The notes: generated by a model from the letters alone, not told the origin. Counted from the first letter of the stretch, positions 31,633-40,675 are shown. The stretch is 48,454 bases of DNA from Deltaproteobacteria bacterium (GCA_026991135.1 JALXCD010000114.1:1-48454), one strand, 5' to 3'. A program made the numbers and translations.

Positions 31633-32037
31633 ATGGCAAGAGGTCTTAACAAGGTAATGTTAATTGGAAGGCTTGGGGCTGATCCAGAGATAAGATACAC
31701 CCAGGATGGAACCCCTGTTGTAAATTTCAGTCTGGCCACCAATAGCAGAGTGAAAAGGGGAGATGAATGGCAAGATGATACCGAATGGCACAGGATTGTG
31801 GCCTGGAGAAAGCTTGCCGAGATCTGCAATGAATATCTTAGCAAAGGGCGCCTGGTTTACGTGGAGGGAAGACTAAGGACACGCTCCTGGGAAGATAGAG
31901 ATGGAAACAAGCGCTGGACAACTGAAGTTATTGCAAGGGATATTCAGATACTTGATTCCCGTGGGGAGGCAGCAGAACAAGGTGATGTGGACTTGGAACC
32001 TCCAGTTCCAGAGATTGAAGATGATGTGCCTTTTTAG
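31633..32037 (+). CDS. ssb: Single-stranded DNA-binding protein
   Basis: The 134-residue product has the OB-fold start [19 protein letters not shown], the DNA-contact stretch [16 protein letters not shown] and [19 protein letters not shown], and a short acidic tail ending DDVPF, the partner-binding tip of bacterial SSB. The linker between OB fold and tip is only about 20 residues, shorter than in E. coli. It follows kdsD by 20 nt with AGGAGA before its ATG. Confidence 0.97.
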   Translation: MARGLNKVMLIGRLGADPEIRYTQDGTPVVNFSLATNSRVKRGDEWQDDTEWHRIVAWRKLAEICNEYLSKGRLVYVEGRLRTRSWEDRDGNKRWTTEVIARDIQILDSRGEAAEQGDVDLEPPVPEIEDDVPF

Positions 32038-32412
32038 GACTGTTTAAGAAGTTCTTTAAAAAAGCGGCAGGATGTTACTGGTACATTAAGCAAACTAGCA
32101 ATTTTGCACCGACTATTTAGACTGCATCTAAGACAAATTGATATCGACTCCAGGGTGAAATCAAACTCAAGGTCTTTTGCCCCTGGTTTGATAATTAGCT
32201 CGTTCTTGTTACTTAAAGCACTTCTAATGGCCATGCACTTATTTAACTGGAAAAGTTTTTCTTTTTGGTGGAAAAAATTTTCTCTCTTTTACACAAAATC
32301 AAAAAATAAACCATAAAAACAGCCCTATTTAAAATCCTTTTTATTTTAAAATCGGCATTTTTTTTGAAAAATTTAAATGATTGTTGCCTAATATTAATTT
32401 TGGAGGAGAGGC
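32038..32412. other. 375-nt intergenic region, no assignable gene
   Basis: Between ssb and the DUF5658 gene. The minus strand is open for 66 codons at 32034-32234 (Cys-containing, no Shine-Dalgarno, no family I recognise), and I do not call it a gene. The right half is very AT-rich with long T and A runs. A TAATAT just before the next gene's Shine-Dalgarno could be a -10, but its -35 (TTGAAA) is at a poor 19-nt spacing. No clear terminator for ssb is visible. Confidence 0.4.
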
Positions 32413-32763
32413 ATGTATTCCAAGGCAACCATTTATCCTTCTAAAAAATGGCTTTTTGATATAGCCGGTCGTTCATGGCTCTATCTTCTGCTTTTTATAT
32501 GGTCAGCCTCTCTTATGGATTTTTTTCTTACACTTTTTCAGGTTCAACATGGCATAAACGAACTAAATCCAATACTCGCCCCTTTTTTTCATAATCATCT
32601 ATATTTCCAGGCCTTTTTGGTAAAAATGGGCCTTACAAGCCTGGGTGTTTATGTTTTATCCGTTTGCCACCGACATCCAAAGGCCAAGGCGGCATCCTAT
32701 TTCCTTTCCCTTGTATATTTAATGCTCCTTGTATATCATGTCCTGAATATCTCTCTGATTTAA
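32413..32763 (+). CDS. DUF5658 family membrane protein
   Basis: This 116-residue protein has three hydrophobic segments (about 20-42, 60-80 and 92-113). Its first segment and following loop read SLMDFFLTLFQVQHGINELNPILAPF; the D...LT...(G)...E.NP pattern is typical of DUF5658. Function unknown. A strong GGAGGAGAG lies before the ATG. The glgX gene begins 38 nt later and may be cotranscribed, though no functional link is known. Confidence 0.8.
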   Translation: MYSKATIYPSKKWLFDIAGRSWLYLLLFIWSASLMDFFLTLFQVQHGINELNPILAPFFHNHLYFQAFLVKMGLTSLGVYVLSVCHRHPKAKAASYFLSLVYLMLLVYHVLNISLI

Positions 32764-32801
32764 TTAGATCACACGAATTTTACTCACCTTTAAGGAGAAA
32801 A

Positions 32802-34895
32802 ATGTCTAGATTTAAAATAAGGAAGGGAAAAAGATTTCCCCTTGGGGCAACCTGCATGGATGGAGGGGCCAATTTTTCCATCTTTTCCCGTCATGCCAGT
32901 AGCCTTGAGCTGCTTCTTTATGAAACCCCAAGAGATAAAGAACCTGTATTTAAGGTTTCACTTTTGCCAGAAAAAGATAGGGATTTTTATTTCTGGAATA
33001 TCTTTGTAGAAGGCTGCCGTCCAGGCATGGCTTACAACTGGAGGGCAGATGGTCCAGATGATACTTCAATTTCCGGGTTTAGGTTCCACAAGGAACGGCT
33101 ACTTTTGGACCCTTGGGCAAGAATGGTCTATGATGGCTTTTGGGAAAGAGAAAGGGCAAAAAAGGATGTCAAGGCCCCACCCATCAGGGGAATAATTGCC
33201 CCTTGTCTTGACGAGTATGATTGGGAAGGGGTAAAGCCACCAGAACACAATCCAGAAGACGCAATTATCTATGAGATGCATGTAAGGGGCTTTACAAGGC
33301 ATCCTTCGTCAAAAGTCAAAAATCCTGGTACCTTTTCAGGAATAATAGAAAAAATTCCCTATCTAAAGTCCTTAGGAATTACCCACATCGAGCTTTTACC
33401 CATCATGGCCTTTGATGAACAGGATGTGCCAGAAGGTGTAAGAAAGCTTGGGCTTAAAAATTATTGGGGCTATAGCCCTCATAGTTTTTTTGCAGTCCAT
33501 CCCCACTATTTTAAGGATCCCCTTGACATTAATTGCCTTGATGAATTCAGGGACATGATAAAGGCCCTTCACAGGGCGGGAATAGGGGTAATCCTTGATG
33601 TTGTCTTTAATCATACAAGTGAAGGGGGTGAAGATGGCCCGGTTATCAACTTTAAGGGTCTTTCAAACAGGGAATTTTATCATCTGGATCCAAAAGACAG
33701 AAGGAAATACATAGATTTTACAGGTTGTGGAAATACCATAAATTGCAACCATCCGCAGGTTGTCTTTTTTATCATAGAATGCCTGGAATACTGGGTAAAA
33801 TATTTTCACATAGACGGGTTCAGGTTTGACCTTGCAAGTGTCTTGGCCAGGGGTGAGGACGGCAAACCCATGCACCATGCACCAGTTGTATGGAGTCTTG
33901 AGTTTTCAAGGGCCCTATCAAAGGTAGAATTGATTGCCGAAGCCTGGGACGCAGGAGGGCTTTATCAGGTGGGGGGCTTTCCTGGCTACAGATGGCAGGA
34001 GTGGAATGGAAGATATAGAGATGTCTTAAGGCAGTTTATAAGGGGAGACAAGGGACTTATCAATGAAGTTGCCACCAGAATTGCAGGAAGCAGTGATCTA
34101 TATGCCCCATCGGGCAGAAGCCCAATAAACAGCATTAATTTCATCACCTGTCATGACGGATTCACTCTCAATGATCTTGTAAGTTATGAGAGAAAACACA
34201 ATGAGGCAAACGGAGAGGATAACCGGGACGGAAGCAATGAAAACTTTAGCTGTAACTACGGTATAGAGGGTGAAACAAAAGACAGAAGGATTTTGAGTCT
34301 TAGGAGACAACAGGCCAAAAATTTTATGGCAGCACTTTTTCTGTCCTTAGGTGTGCCAATGATACTTTCAGGGGATGAGTGTCTAAGGACCCAAAGGGGA
34401 AATAACAATGCCTGGTGTCAGGACAATGAGATAAGCTGGTTTGACTGGAGGCTTTTAAAAAGGAATTCAGGAATGCTTCGCTTTACCAGAAAGATTATTG
34501 AATTCAGGAAAAGGCATCCGGCCCTTAGAAGAAGGCATTTTTTGACTGGAAAACCTTTAAAAAAAGGTGGAATTCCTGATATCTTATGGCATGGAAAAAG
34601 TCTCAATGAGCCACCTTGGGACAGTGGAGATGAGAATTTTCTAGCCTATACCCTTGCAAGTATTCAGGAGGAAGAGCCGTTTCTTCATGTGATTTTTAAT
34701 ATGGAAAAGGAGGAAGAGGTTGAGGTTGAGTTGCCAGAATTAGAAAATGTTACGTGGTATCTTGCCATTGACACATCAATGCCTTGTCCTAAGGATATTA
34801 TAGAGCCAGAGAGACAAAGTCCTTTTCTTAACAGGAAATACCTGGTAAGGCCTAGAAGCGTAGTAGTATTTGAGGGACGATATTTTGTTTCTTAA
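32802..34895 (+). CDS. glgX: Glycogen debranching enzyme GlgX-type (isoamylase family)
   Basis: The enzyme cleaves alpha-1,6 branches of glycogen. The 697-residue product has an N-terminal CBM48-like domain (FPLGATCMDGGANFSIFSRH), then a GH13 barrel: ILDVVFNHT near 266, nucleophile Asp in GFRFDLASVL near 345, acid/base Glu in IAEAWDAGG near 380 and the third acid in TCHDGFTLNDLVSY near 450. The ATG at 32802 with TAAGGAG 7 nt upstream is chosen; an upstream in-frame ATG lies inside the DUF5658 gene and would add 46 unrelated residues. No other glycogen genes are in the window. Confidence 0.94.
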   Translation: MSRFKIRKGKRFPLGATCMDGGANFSIFSRHASSLELLLYETPRDKEPVFKVSLLPEKDRDFYFWNIFVEGCRPGMAYNWRADGPDDTSISGFRFHKERLLLDPWARMVYDGFWERERAKKDVKAPPIRGIIAPCLDEYDWEGVKPPEHNPEDAIIYEMHVRGFTRHPSSKVKNPGTFSGIIEKIPYLKSLGITHIELLPIMAFDEQDVPEGVRKLGLKNYWGYSPHSFFAVHPHYFKDPLDINCLDEFRDMIKALHRAGIGVILDVVFNHTSEGGEDGPVINFKGLSNREFYHLDPKDRRKYIDFTGCGNTINCNHPQVVFFIIECLEYWVKYFHIDGFRFDLASVLARGEDGKPMHHAPVVWSLEFSRALSKVELIAEAWDAGGLYQVGGFPGYRWQEWNGRYRDVLRQFIRGDKGLINEVATRIAGSSDLYAPSGRSPINSINFITCHDGFTLNDLVSYERKHNEANGEDNRDGSNENFSCNYGIEGETKDRRILSLRRQQAKNFMAALFLSLGVPMILSGDECLRTQRGNNNAWCQDNEISWFDWRLLKRNSGMLRFTRKIIEFRKRHPALRRRHFLTGKPLKKGGIPDILWHGKSLNEPPWDSGDENFLAYTLASIQEEEPFLHVIFNMEKEEEVEVELPELENVTWYLAIDTSMPCPKDIIEPERQSPFLNRKYLVRPRSVVVFEGRYFVS

Positions 34896-34937
34896 AATAC
34901 ACTGTAAAAGTTTACATATAAGGTTTTAGGAGAAGAT

Positions 34938-35756
34938 ATGGCAACTTTTCGCTTTGGCTGGTGGACAACAGGTCGGGATGAGGCAGCAGTCAATTTATTT
35001 AAGGTAGTTCAGGAGGCAATTTATAACGGACGCATACACGGGGATTTTTGCTACTGTTTTATATCAAAAAAAGAGGGAGAGGGCAGATACAGTGATGAGA
35101 TAGCAAAGCTTTGTAAAGAAGAGGACATTCCCCTTGAGATGCTTTCTGCCCTAGATTTTAAAAAGGAATTAAGAAAAAGGAACCGGGATGAGTGGAGAAG
35201 GCTTTATCATGAGGCCCTTTACAGTCTAATTGAAAGGTATGATTGCCCTCTTGCGGTCCTTGCCGGCTACATGTGGGTCTTAAGTGCAGAAATCTGTAAA
35301 AAGGTATCTGCCATCAATCTTCACCCTGCTTTACCAGGTGGGCCAACCGGTACCTGGCAGGAGGTGATTTGGAAGCTTCTTGAAATGGATGCCGAAAAAA
35401 CCGGTGCCATGATGCATCTTGTAACCCCTGAGCTTGACAGAGGCCCTGCCATTACCTTTTTTGCCTTTTCTATTAGGGGGAAGGGCTGGGATAGGCTTTG
35501 GTCTGAATTTTATGACCTTAAAGAAAGACATGGCCTTTTAGGGGTTAAGGAAAAAATAGGGGAAAAGCTTCCGCTTTTTAAAAAGATCAGAAAAGAGGGC
35601 GAAATAAGAGAGCTTCCATTGATAGTTGAGACCTTGAGGTCCTTTTCCCTTGGAAGGCTAAAGGTCTCAAAGGGGCAGATTTTGGACAAAAAGGGAGATG
35701 TCCTTACATCCCCCCTTGACCTTTCAAAAGAGGTCGATAGCCAGATTTCAAAATGA
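34938..35756 (+). CDS. Formyltransferase-fold protein (PurN-like)
   Basis: The 272-residue product resembles the formyltransferase fold of PurN and Fmt. The three catalytic residues are present: Asn127 and His129 in INLHPALPGG, and Asp167 in HLVTPELDRGPAI. It is longer than PurN (212 aa) by a charged C-terminal extension of about 70 residues, and the N-terminus (FRFGWWTTGRDEAAVNLF) is not the usual PurN start, so the substrate may not be GAR. Its stop overlaps the next gene's start by ATGA, linking it with an LPS-kinase-like protein; sugar or lipid A formylation is a possible role, but unproven. Confidence 0.8.
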   Translation: MATFRFGWWTTGRDEAAVNLFKVVQEAIYNGRIHGDFCYCFISKKEGEGRYSDEIAKLCKEEDIPLEMLSALDFKKELRKRNRDEWRRLYHEALYSLIERYDCPLAVLAGYMWVLSAEICKKVSAINLHPALPGGPTGTWQEVIWKLLEMDAEKTGAMMHLVTPELDRGPAITFFAFSIRGKGWDRLWSEFYDLKERHGLLGVKEKIGEKLPLFKKIRKEGEIRELPLIVETLRSFSLGRLKVSKGQILDKKGDVLTSPLDLSKEVDSQISK

Positions 35757-36553
35757 AAATCGATACCCTTTCCCTTTTAAATGGTGACCTTGTCCTAAAC
35801 AAGGATTTTAAATCCATCCTTTTTGAAAACAATCTTAAAAAACCAGAGGCCTTCTGGACCATTGAGGATGAGCCTGTAAAAAAGGTCTTAAAGGAAAGGG
35901 GAACAGGAAGGTTTTATTTAAAGGGAGAATCTGGAAAAGGCATTGAGTGCTACATAAAAAGATATACCCCAATACCTTTTAAAAAAAAGATAAAGGATTT
36001 CTTAAACCTCAAGTTCAGGGTCTTTGATGCCTTTAATGAGTGGAGGGCCCTTTTGGCCTTTCATGAAAATCTTCTTCCAACCCTTATTCCAGTTGCTGCT
36101 GGAAGGCATTTAAAGGGAACATTCTGCGTAACCTTGGGATTAAGGAATTATCAAAGGGCCTCTGACCTTCTTAAGGAAGATAGTGGACTTGACAGAGATA
36201 AAAGGCGGATTCTTATCTCAAATATAGCCATTTATGCTGCTAACATGCATAATAAGGGGTTTGCCCACCAAGACCTTTATCTAGTTCATTTTTTCATAAA
36301 GGAAGATTTAACACCCTATTTAATTGACCTTCAAAGGGTAATAATCCAAAAGGATTTAAGAAGAAGGTGGGCAATTAAAGATCTGGCAGAGCTTCTTTTT
36401 TCAGCAAGACTTGTAATGTCAGATGAGGAAACAGAGTTTTTGATAGATGAATATTCCAAGGAAATTGGCTTTGACATTAGAAAAGATAAAAGGCTTTTTA
36501 GGGAAATTGAAAAAAGGGCCAATAGAATAATGGCAAGATATAAAAACGCTTAG
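35753..36553 (+). CDS. LPS core/Kdo kinase-like protein (WaaP/KdkA family)
   Basis: The 266-residue product fits the Kdo/WaaP family of eukaryote-like sugar kinases that phosphorylate the LPS inner core on the inner face of the membrane. The ATP-lysine region is ECYIKRY near 65-70, the catalytic loop is GFAHQDLYLVHFFI near 170 (His-x-Asp) and the metal-binding Asp is in YLIDLQR near 192. It is translationally coupled with the formyltransferase-like gene. Its stop codon overlaps the stop of the convergent HEAT-repeat gene by 3 nt. Confidence 0.82.
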   Translation: MKIDTLSLLNGDLVLNKDFKSILFENNLKKPEAFWTIEDEPVKKVLKERGTGRFYLKGESGKGIECYIKRYTPIPFKKKIKDFLNLKFRVFDAFNEWRALLAFHENLLPTLIPVAAGRHLKGTFCVTLGLRNYQRASDLLKEDSGLDRDKRRILISNIAIYAANMHNKGFAHQDLYLVHFFIKEDLTPYLIDLQRVIIQKDLRRRWAIKDLAELLFSARLVMSDEETEFLIDEYSKEIGFDIRKDKRLFREIEKRANRIMARYKNA

Positions 36554-37251
36554 CAGCCTAAAAGGTCAAGGGCAATTTTAGAGGCCTCAGAAACGCTTAT
36601 CTTTTTAACCTCATCTTCTATAAAAAGCTCAACTTCCCTTTTATCAGAAAGCCCTTTTTGTATCTTCTGGCAAAAGGTTTTATCTCCTGAATACCCTATG
36701 GCCAAAGTGGCAAGGACCTTTGATGTAGGATCATTATCATCAAGATATGTGCTTACAATTTTATTGGCATTAATCTCATTGTAAATTTCTTTCTGGGACT
36801 TTGACAGTCTATAAAGCCCCCAAAGAGCCCCTCTTCTAAGGGGAAGATATTCAAGAAAATTCCCCTCCTCCCACACATAGGAAAGAAGTATCCTTGCATA
36901 TTCTCTTGAAAGGCCCTTGTGGTTAGCCATTGCCTCAGCCATTGCTTCAGGCGCACCCCAGCCAATGCCGCCCGATTCGTCATTTAGACTCCACATGAGT
37001 CTTCTCATGACAATTCTTGCTTCTTCCATGTCCTTTTCCGCAAGTCTTGCCATTACTCTGCCAAAGGCCCTAATGGCCAGCCATCTTTCAAGGGCATCCG
37101 GCCTATAAAAAAAACGGATGAGGGGAGAGATAAGGGCCTTGGGAGGGGATGAATCAATAAAGTTTATAATGGCAGGAAGGTCTCCCTTTTTTAAAAGCTT
37201 CTGGAGCCTCCTGCCAATATTCTTTCTGTCCCTAAAGGAAAGGTTAGACAT
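36550..37251 (-). CDS. HEAT-repeat protein (DVU0298 family)
   Basis: The 233-residue soluble protein is almost entirely helical, with repeated units such as ALERWLAIRAFGRVMARLAE, YLPLRRGALWGLYRLSK and PTSKVLATLAIGYSG, as in HEAT-repeat proteins. The segment SLNDESGGIGWGAPEAMAEAMANH is characteristic of the DVU0298 family described from Desulfovibrio. Function unknown. It begins 13 nt after the stop of the desulforedoxin-like gene, so it is the last gene of the oxidative-stress run. It ends overlapping the convergent kinase gene. Confidence 0.8.
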   Translation of the reverse strand: MSNLSFRDRKNIGRRLQKLLKKGDLPAIINFIDSSPPKALISPLIRFFYRPDALERWLAIRAFGRVMARLAEKDMEEARIVMRRLMWSLNDESGGIGWGAPEAMAEAMANHKGLSREYARILLSYVWEEGNFLEYLPLRRGALWGLYRLSKSQKEIYNEINANKIVSTYLDDNDPTSKVLATLAIGYSGDKTFCQKIQKGLSDKREVELFIEDEVKKISVSEASKIALDLLGC

Positions 37252-37264
37252 TTAAAATTAATTT

Positions 37265-37591
37265 TTATTCAAGGGGTTCCATTTCCTTTCCACAGCAAAG
37301 AGGGATAGGCTCTCCTGCCTTACAGTTTTTGTACTTATTGCATATGGCACAAAAATAGGTGCAGTCTTCTTCTACCTTTTTGTCAGAATACTGAGTCTTT
37401 CCTCCTGGAACGCCTTCTATATAAAACCTTGCCACCTTATCATGTCCAGGGACAAAGTTCCCCATGGGGACTATCTTCTTATTTTCCCCATAACAGTCAA
37501 TTACAACCTTCCACAGAACCTCAAGAGAAGATTCTTCCTGGGGATTTTCAGGCATAAATTCTATTACATTTTTGTCCACTAAGATTTTCAT
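37265..37591 (-). CDS. Small protein with a C-terminal desulforedoxin-like cysteine site
   Basis: I do not recognise the 108-residue protein as a whole. Its N-terminal 75 residues are mixed, with VPMGNFVPGHDKVARFY. The last 35 residues read YFCAICNKYKNC, then PLCCGKEMEPLE: C-x2-C-x14-C-C followed by G-x-x-M. This closely copies the FeS4 site of desulforedoxin and desulfoferrodoxin centre I (C-x2-C-x15-C-C-G in the protein at 39796). A mononuclear iron site is therefore likely, by inference. It starts 29 nt after the flavodiiron gene's stop and may be an extra redox partner of that oxygen reductase. Confidence 0.75.
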   Translation of the reverse strand: MKILVDKNVIEFMPENPQEESSLEVLWKVVIDCYGENKKIVPMGNFVPGHDKVARFYIEGVPGGKTQYSDKKVEEDCTYFCAICNKYKNCKAGEPIPLCCGKEMEPLE

Positions 37592-37620
37592 TGGTTCAAA
37601 CTACTCCTTGTAATAATTTT

Positions 37621-38817
37621 TTAGGAAAGGGCCTCTATGATCTTTTGGCCCATTAATATTCCGGCCTCTCTGCACCTTTTTAGGTCATCATGGGTTGGTA
37701 CGTATTTCACTTTAATGCCTTCATGGATCAGCTCAAACTTCCAGTCTTCCATTGCCTTATTTAGGTGCTTTACTGACTCTCCACTCCAGCCATAGGAGCC
37801 AAAGGCAAAACCAAACTTGTTGGCAGGCCTAAGCCCCCTAAGATACATGATGAAGCCGGCCATTCTGGGTAAAAGCCCATTATTTAGAGTGGGGCTTCCA
37901 AGACATATTCCTTTGGCATCAATGACATCTGTGACGATCTCGCTTCTGTGATTTACACTTAGATCAAGAAGCTTTACGCTAACCCCTGTGGATTCAATGC
38001 CATCGGCAACGGCTTTTGCCATCATTTCGGTGCTGTGCCACATGGTATCATAAATAACCAGGGCCTTTTTGCTGCCTCTATGATGGGACCAGTCTTCATA
38101 GGCCTTTATGATCTTTCCAGGGTCCTTTCTCCAGATGACTCCATGATCCGGTGCAATCATGTCTATTTCGATGCCAGAGTCGGCCACACTTTTTAAAAGC
38201 TTTCGTACCTGCGGTGAATATAGATAGAGGATATTTGCATAGTACTTTTTGGCCTGATACATGAGCTCGGATTGATCTACCTCGTCATCATAGCGCTCGC
38301 TTGTTCCAAGGTGCTGTCCAAAGGCATCGCTTGATATCAGGAGCTTTTCTTCAGGGATATAGGAAAACATGCTGTCTGGCCAGTGCAGCATCCTTGTTTC
38401 AATAAAGGTGATGCTCCTTTTGCCAACAGAGATGGTTTCTCCGTTTTCCACCACGTGATAGGGCCAATCCTCCCTGTGAAAGTGGGAAAGAAGGTTTTTG
38501 TGTCCCATTTTTGAGCAGATAATCTTTTCAGGCTTAACCAGATCAACGATTTCGGGAAGGCATCCACTGTGGTCCATCTCAACGTGGTTTACCACGATGT
38601 AGTCGATTTTTTCAGGATCAGTTAAGGTCCTGATCCTGTGGACTAGGTCTGAACAAAGGTTCTTTTTGGCAGTATCAAAAAGAACAGTCTTTTCATCAAA
38701 CATGAGGTAGGCATTGTAGGTAGTGCCTCTATAGGTAGAATAGCCGTGAAAGTCTCTTACAAGCCAGTCAACGGCCCCCACCCAGTAAATGTCCTTTTTT
38801 ATCTCATAGACTTGCAT
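37621..38817 (-). CDS. Flavodiiron protein (rubredoxin:oxygen oxidoreductase)
   Basis: FprA/ROO enzymes reduce O2 to water (or NO) using electrons from rubredoxin. The 398-residue product has the beta-lactamase-like diiron domain with the ligand motif HVEMDHSG near residue 80 (H-x-E-x-D-H), His in RMLHWPDSMF near 148 and Asp/His in SSDAFGQH near 168. A flavodoxin domain (about 250-395) follows, with FMN-binding YDTMWHSTEMMA. There is no C-terminal rubredoxin domain; two separate rubredoxin genes lie just upstream. The ATG at 38817 has GGAGG upstream; a longer TTG start is part of that Shine-Dalgarno. Confidence 0.95.
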   Translation of the reverse strand: MQVYEIKKDIYWVGAVDWLVRDFHGYSTYRGTTYNAYLMFDEKTVLFDTAKKNLCSDLVHRIRTLTDPEKIDYIVVNHVEMDHSGCLPEIVDLVKPEKIICSKMGHKNLLSHFHREDWPYHVVENGETISVGKRSITFIETRMLHWPDSMFSYIPEEKLLISSDAFGQHLGTSERYDDEVDQSELMYQAKKYYANILYLYSPQVRKLLKSVADSGIEIDMIAPDHGVIWRKDPGKIIKAYEDWSHHRGSKKALVIYDTMWHSTEMMAKAVADGIESTGVSVKLLDLSVNHRSEIVTDVIDAKGICLGSPTLNNGLLPRMAGFIMYLRGLRPANKFGFAFGSYGWSGESVKHLNKAMEDWKFELIHEGIKVKYVPTHDDLKRCREAGILMGQKIIEALS

Positions 38818-38835
38818 TTTAATTTCCTCCAACTC

Positions 38836-38997
38836 CTAATCTACTGGTTCAAATTGGTCCTTGCTTGCCCCGCAGATGGGACAGCTCCAATCATCTGGAA
38901 GGTCTTCAAAGGCGGTTCCTGGTTTGATTCCAGAGTCAGGATCGCCATTTACAGGGTCATAAATGTAGCCACATATCTGGCATCGATACTGTTTCAT
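38836..38997 (-). CDS. Rubredoxin (53 aa)
   Basis: This short electron carrier reads [20 protein letters not shown], then [15 protein letters not shown] and CPICGASK. The two Cys pairs (CQIC and CPIC) bind one iron. At 53 residues it is a textbook rubredoxin. It starts 19 nt after the other rubredoxin's stop and ends 18 nt before the flavodiiron start, making it the likely electron donor of that enzyme. Confidence 0.96.
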   Translation of the reverse strand: MKQYRCQICGYIYDPVNGDPDSGIKPGTAFEDLPDDWSCPICGASKDQFEPVD

Positions 38998-39016
38998 GAT
39001 TTCACCTCACTTAGTT

Positions 39017-39238
39017 TCAAGCTTTAGATTGAATATGGCCTTCCTTAACAGAACCTTCTCCAGCCAATGGTTTGAACATTGCTTTGGTGGCGCCGCAGAT
39101 GGGACAGCGCCAGTCATCCGGTAGTTCTTCAAAGGGGGTTCCTGGCGGGATTTTTCCCTTCCTGTCCCCCTTGTCGGGATTATAGATGTATCCGCAATTG
39201 ACTGTTTGACATTGATACATTTGTTCTGCTGTTGCCAT
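39017..39238 (-). CDS. Rubredoxin-type protein with N-terminal extension (73 aa)
   Basis: The 73-residue product carries a rubredoxin domain with the iron-binding pairs in [11 protein letters not shown] and [11 protein letters not shown]. The first pair is spaced C-x4-C (CQTVNC) rather than C-x2-C, as in the minority of rubredoxins with an inserted pair of residues (Rd-2 type of Desulfovibrio). The ATG at 39238 follows AAAAGGAGA; a longer in-frame reading upstream lies within the ferritin gene. With the normal rubredoxin next to it, this gives two carriers of probably different redox potential. Confidence 0.93.
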   Translation of the reverse strand: MATAEQMYQCQTVNCGYIYNPDKGDRKGKIPPGTPFEELPDDWRCPICGATKAMFKPLAGEGSVKEGHIQSKA

Positions 39239-39269
39239 GACTTCTCCTTTTTCCGTATAAGGGGTTGTT

Positions 39270-39794
39270 TTATTCCTTAGCTGGCATGGGAACAGGAAGC
39301 GGCCTTTGGCCAAGTTCTCTATCCACCATGAAGAGTCCGCCGCCTTTTCCATCTGAGCCTCCTGCAAGCTTAAGCTTCTGGACTACAGCACTGGCAGAGG
39401 CCTCTTCCTCAACCTGTTCGCTTACAAACCACTGGAGGAAAATCTGGGTAGCATGGTCCTTTTCCTCTATGGCGAGGTTCATAAGATCATTAATGAGGCT
39501 TGTAACATACTTTTCGTGCTCGTATGCGTGTTCAAAGACTGCAAGGGCAGAATCCCATTCCTGGGGCGGAGTCTTAATGGATTCGAGAAGGACCCTTCCA
39601 CCACGCTCTATGACAAAGTCATAGATTTTCATGGCATGAATCATCTCTTCCTGGGTTTGAGCCTTCATCCAGTTTGCACAGCCTTCAAGGTCAACACTTT
39701 CAAAGTATGATGCCATTGAAAGATAAAGATAAGCTGAATAAAGTTCTGCATTTATCTGCTTGTTGAGTGCCTTTTCCATTCTTTCACTAAGCAT
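39270..39794 (-). CDS. ftnA: Ferritin
   Basis: The 174-residue product is a non-haem ferritin, storing iron as ferric mineral after oxidising Fe(II) at a diiron centre. The ferroxidase residues are visible: Glu in [11 protein letters not shown] near 17, Glu and His in [14 protein letters not shown] near 50 and Glu in [12 protein letters not shown] near 94, plus [22 protein letters not shown] near 120. ATG 39794 follows AGGAG; longer in-frame starts overlap desulfoferrodoxin. It begins 1 nt after the desulfoferrodoxin stop, so iron storage is tightly linked with superoxide removal. Confidence 0.95.
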   Translation of the reverse strand: MLSERMEKALNKQINAELYSAYLYLSMASYFESVDLEGCANWMKAQTQEEMIHAMKIYDFVIERGGRVLLESIKTPPQEWDSALAVFEHAYEHEKYVTSLINDLMNLAIEEKDHATQIFLQWFVSEQVEEEASASAVVQKLKLAGGSDGKGGGLFMVDRELGQRPLPVPMPAKE

Positions 39795-39795
39795 T

Positions 39796-40170
39796 TTAAC
39801 TCCTCCACAGTCCATGAAGATTGCAATATGCACGGGCTGTAACATCTGTTGCATTTGTGCAAAAGGTAGCTTCAGGCTCTTGCCCTGGGCTCAAAAATAC
39901 CCTTTGGGCAACGTCTCCTGCAATTAGCTCAATCCACTCGATATAGTGCTTTTCTTCCATTGGATGGGCAACGCTTCCAACCTTTACCTTGTAACCGCCA
40001 TCAACCTTTTCGATGACAGGCACATGTTTTTCCTTGGCGGCATCCACGGTATTTTCCTCCATGAGGACCATTGGCTTTCCGCAGCAAACCAGCTGCCCCT
40101 TTCCCTCATGGACCATTTCAACCATGTTTCCGCAGATTTCACATTTATAGACTTCTAATTTCTTGGTCAT
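39796..40170 (-). CDS. dfx: Desulfoferrodoxin (two-iron superoxide reductase)
   Basis: The enzyme reduces superoxide to H2O2 without making O2. The 124-residue product has centre I ligands Cys10, Cys13, Cys29 and Cys30 (KCEICG, VCCGKPM) and the centre II catalytic site: His49 in EKHVP, the His pair in [12 protein letters not shown], and Cys/His in YCNLHGLW near the C-terminus. It has no signal peptide, so it acts in the cytoplasm; rubredoxin is the expected donor. It lies between the exported superoxide reductase and ferritin. Confidence 0.96.
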   Translation of the reverse strand: MTKKLEVYKCEICGNMVEMVHEGKGQLVCCGKPMVLMEENTVDAAKEKHVPVIEKVDGGYKVKVGSVAHPMEEKHYIEWIELIAGDVAQRVFLSPGQEPEATFCTNATDVTARAYCNLHGLWRS

Positions 40171-40197
40171 AATATCACTCCTTTAACCTTTTTTATT

Positions 40198-40650
40198 TTA
40201 GATTACCTTTACTGTTACAGGCTCACCTATCCATGCGCCATGGAGGTTACATTCAGCTATAGCCTCAAGGCGGCATGTCTTGTTGAGCCTTATTCTGAAG
40301 TATCCATTTGGAGAGGTGTTCCCGCCAGCCTCATTTTCTAGTTCAATGGTTTCATGGCCATCCAAAAGTAGCTTTATTTCATTAATAAAGTGTTCAGGGG
40401 TGGAGGGATGTTCCACCATGAAACCAACCTTTACTTCTATGTTAAACCATTCCCCCTTTTTCACCTGGGAGGGCGCCTTAATGAGGGGAACATGCTTTTT
40501 CTCAAGCATGGAAGGTTTTTTCCTGTTGGTGAGGCGACTTAATTTCTTTTGCCCTTTGTGGCCCTTTGCCCAGGATTTTTCAACCTTGCCAGCAACAAGG
40601 GCTGCTGCCGCTGTGACTACTGCGCCTTTTACAAATTTTCTTCTTTCCAT
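40198..40650 (-). CDS. Tat-exported one-iron superoxide reductase-like protein
   Basis: The 150-residue product starts with a twin-arginine signal (MERRKFVKGAVVTAAAALVAG). It then carries the neelaredoxin-type His4-Cys iron site: KKHVPLI, EHPSTPEHFINEI and ECNLHGAW. There is no CC-type centre I. ATG 40650 with a GGGGGAT upstream is preferred over an ATG four codons earlier, because the twin-Arg is then at the very start. Its position between a secreted cytochrome and the cytoplasmic desulfoferrodoxin suggests a periplasmic superoxide reductase. Because the match to the SOR active site is from motifs only, activity is not proved. Confidence 0.82.
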   Translation of the reverse strand: MERRKFVKGAVVTAAAALVAGKVEKSWAKGHKGQKKLSRLTNRKKPSMLEKKHVPLIKAPSQVKKGEWFNIEVKVGFMVEHPSTPEHFINEIKLLLDGHETIELENEAGGNTSPNGYFRIRLNKTCRLEAIAECNLHGAWIGEPVTVKVI

Positions 40651-40675
40651 GATATCCCCCATATTTTGGGTTTTT

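Noticed and set aside
32034-32234. A 66-codon minus-strand open frame with several Cys after ssb
   Set aside because: No ribosome site, no recognised family, and it overlaps the end of ssb in an AT-rich gap; kept only as a note on the intergenic region.
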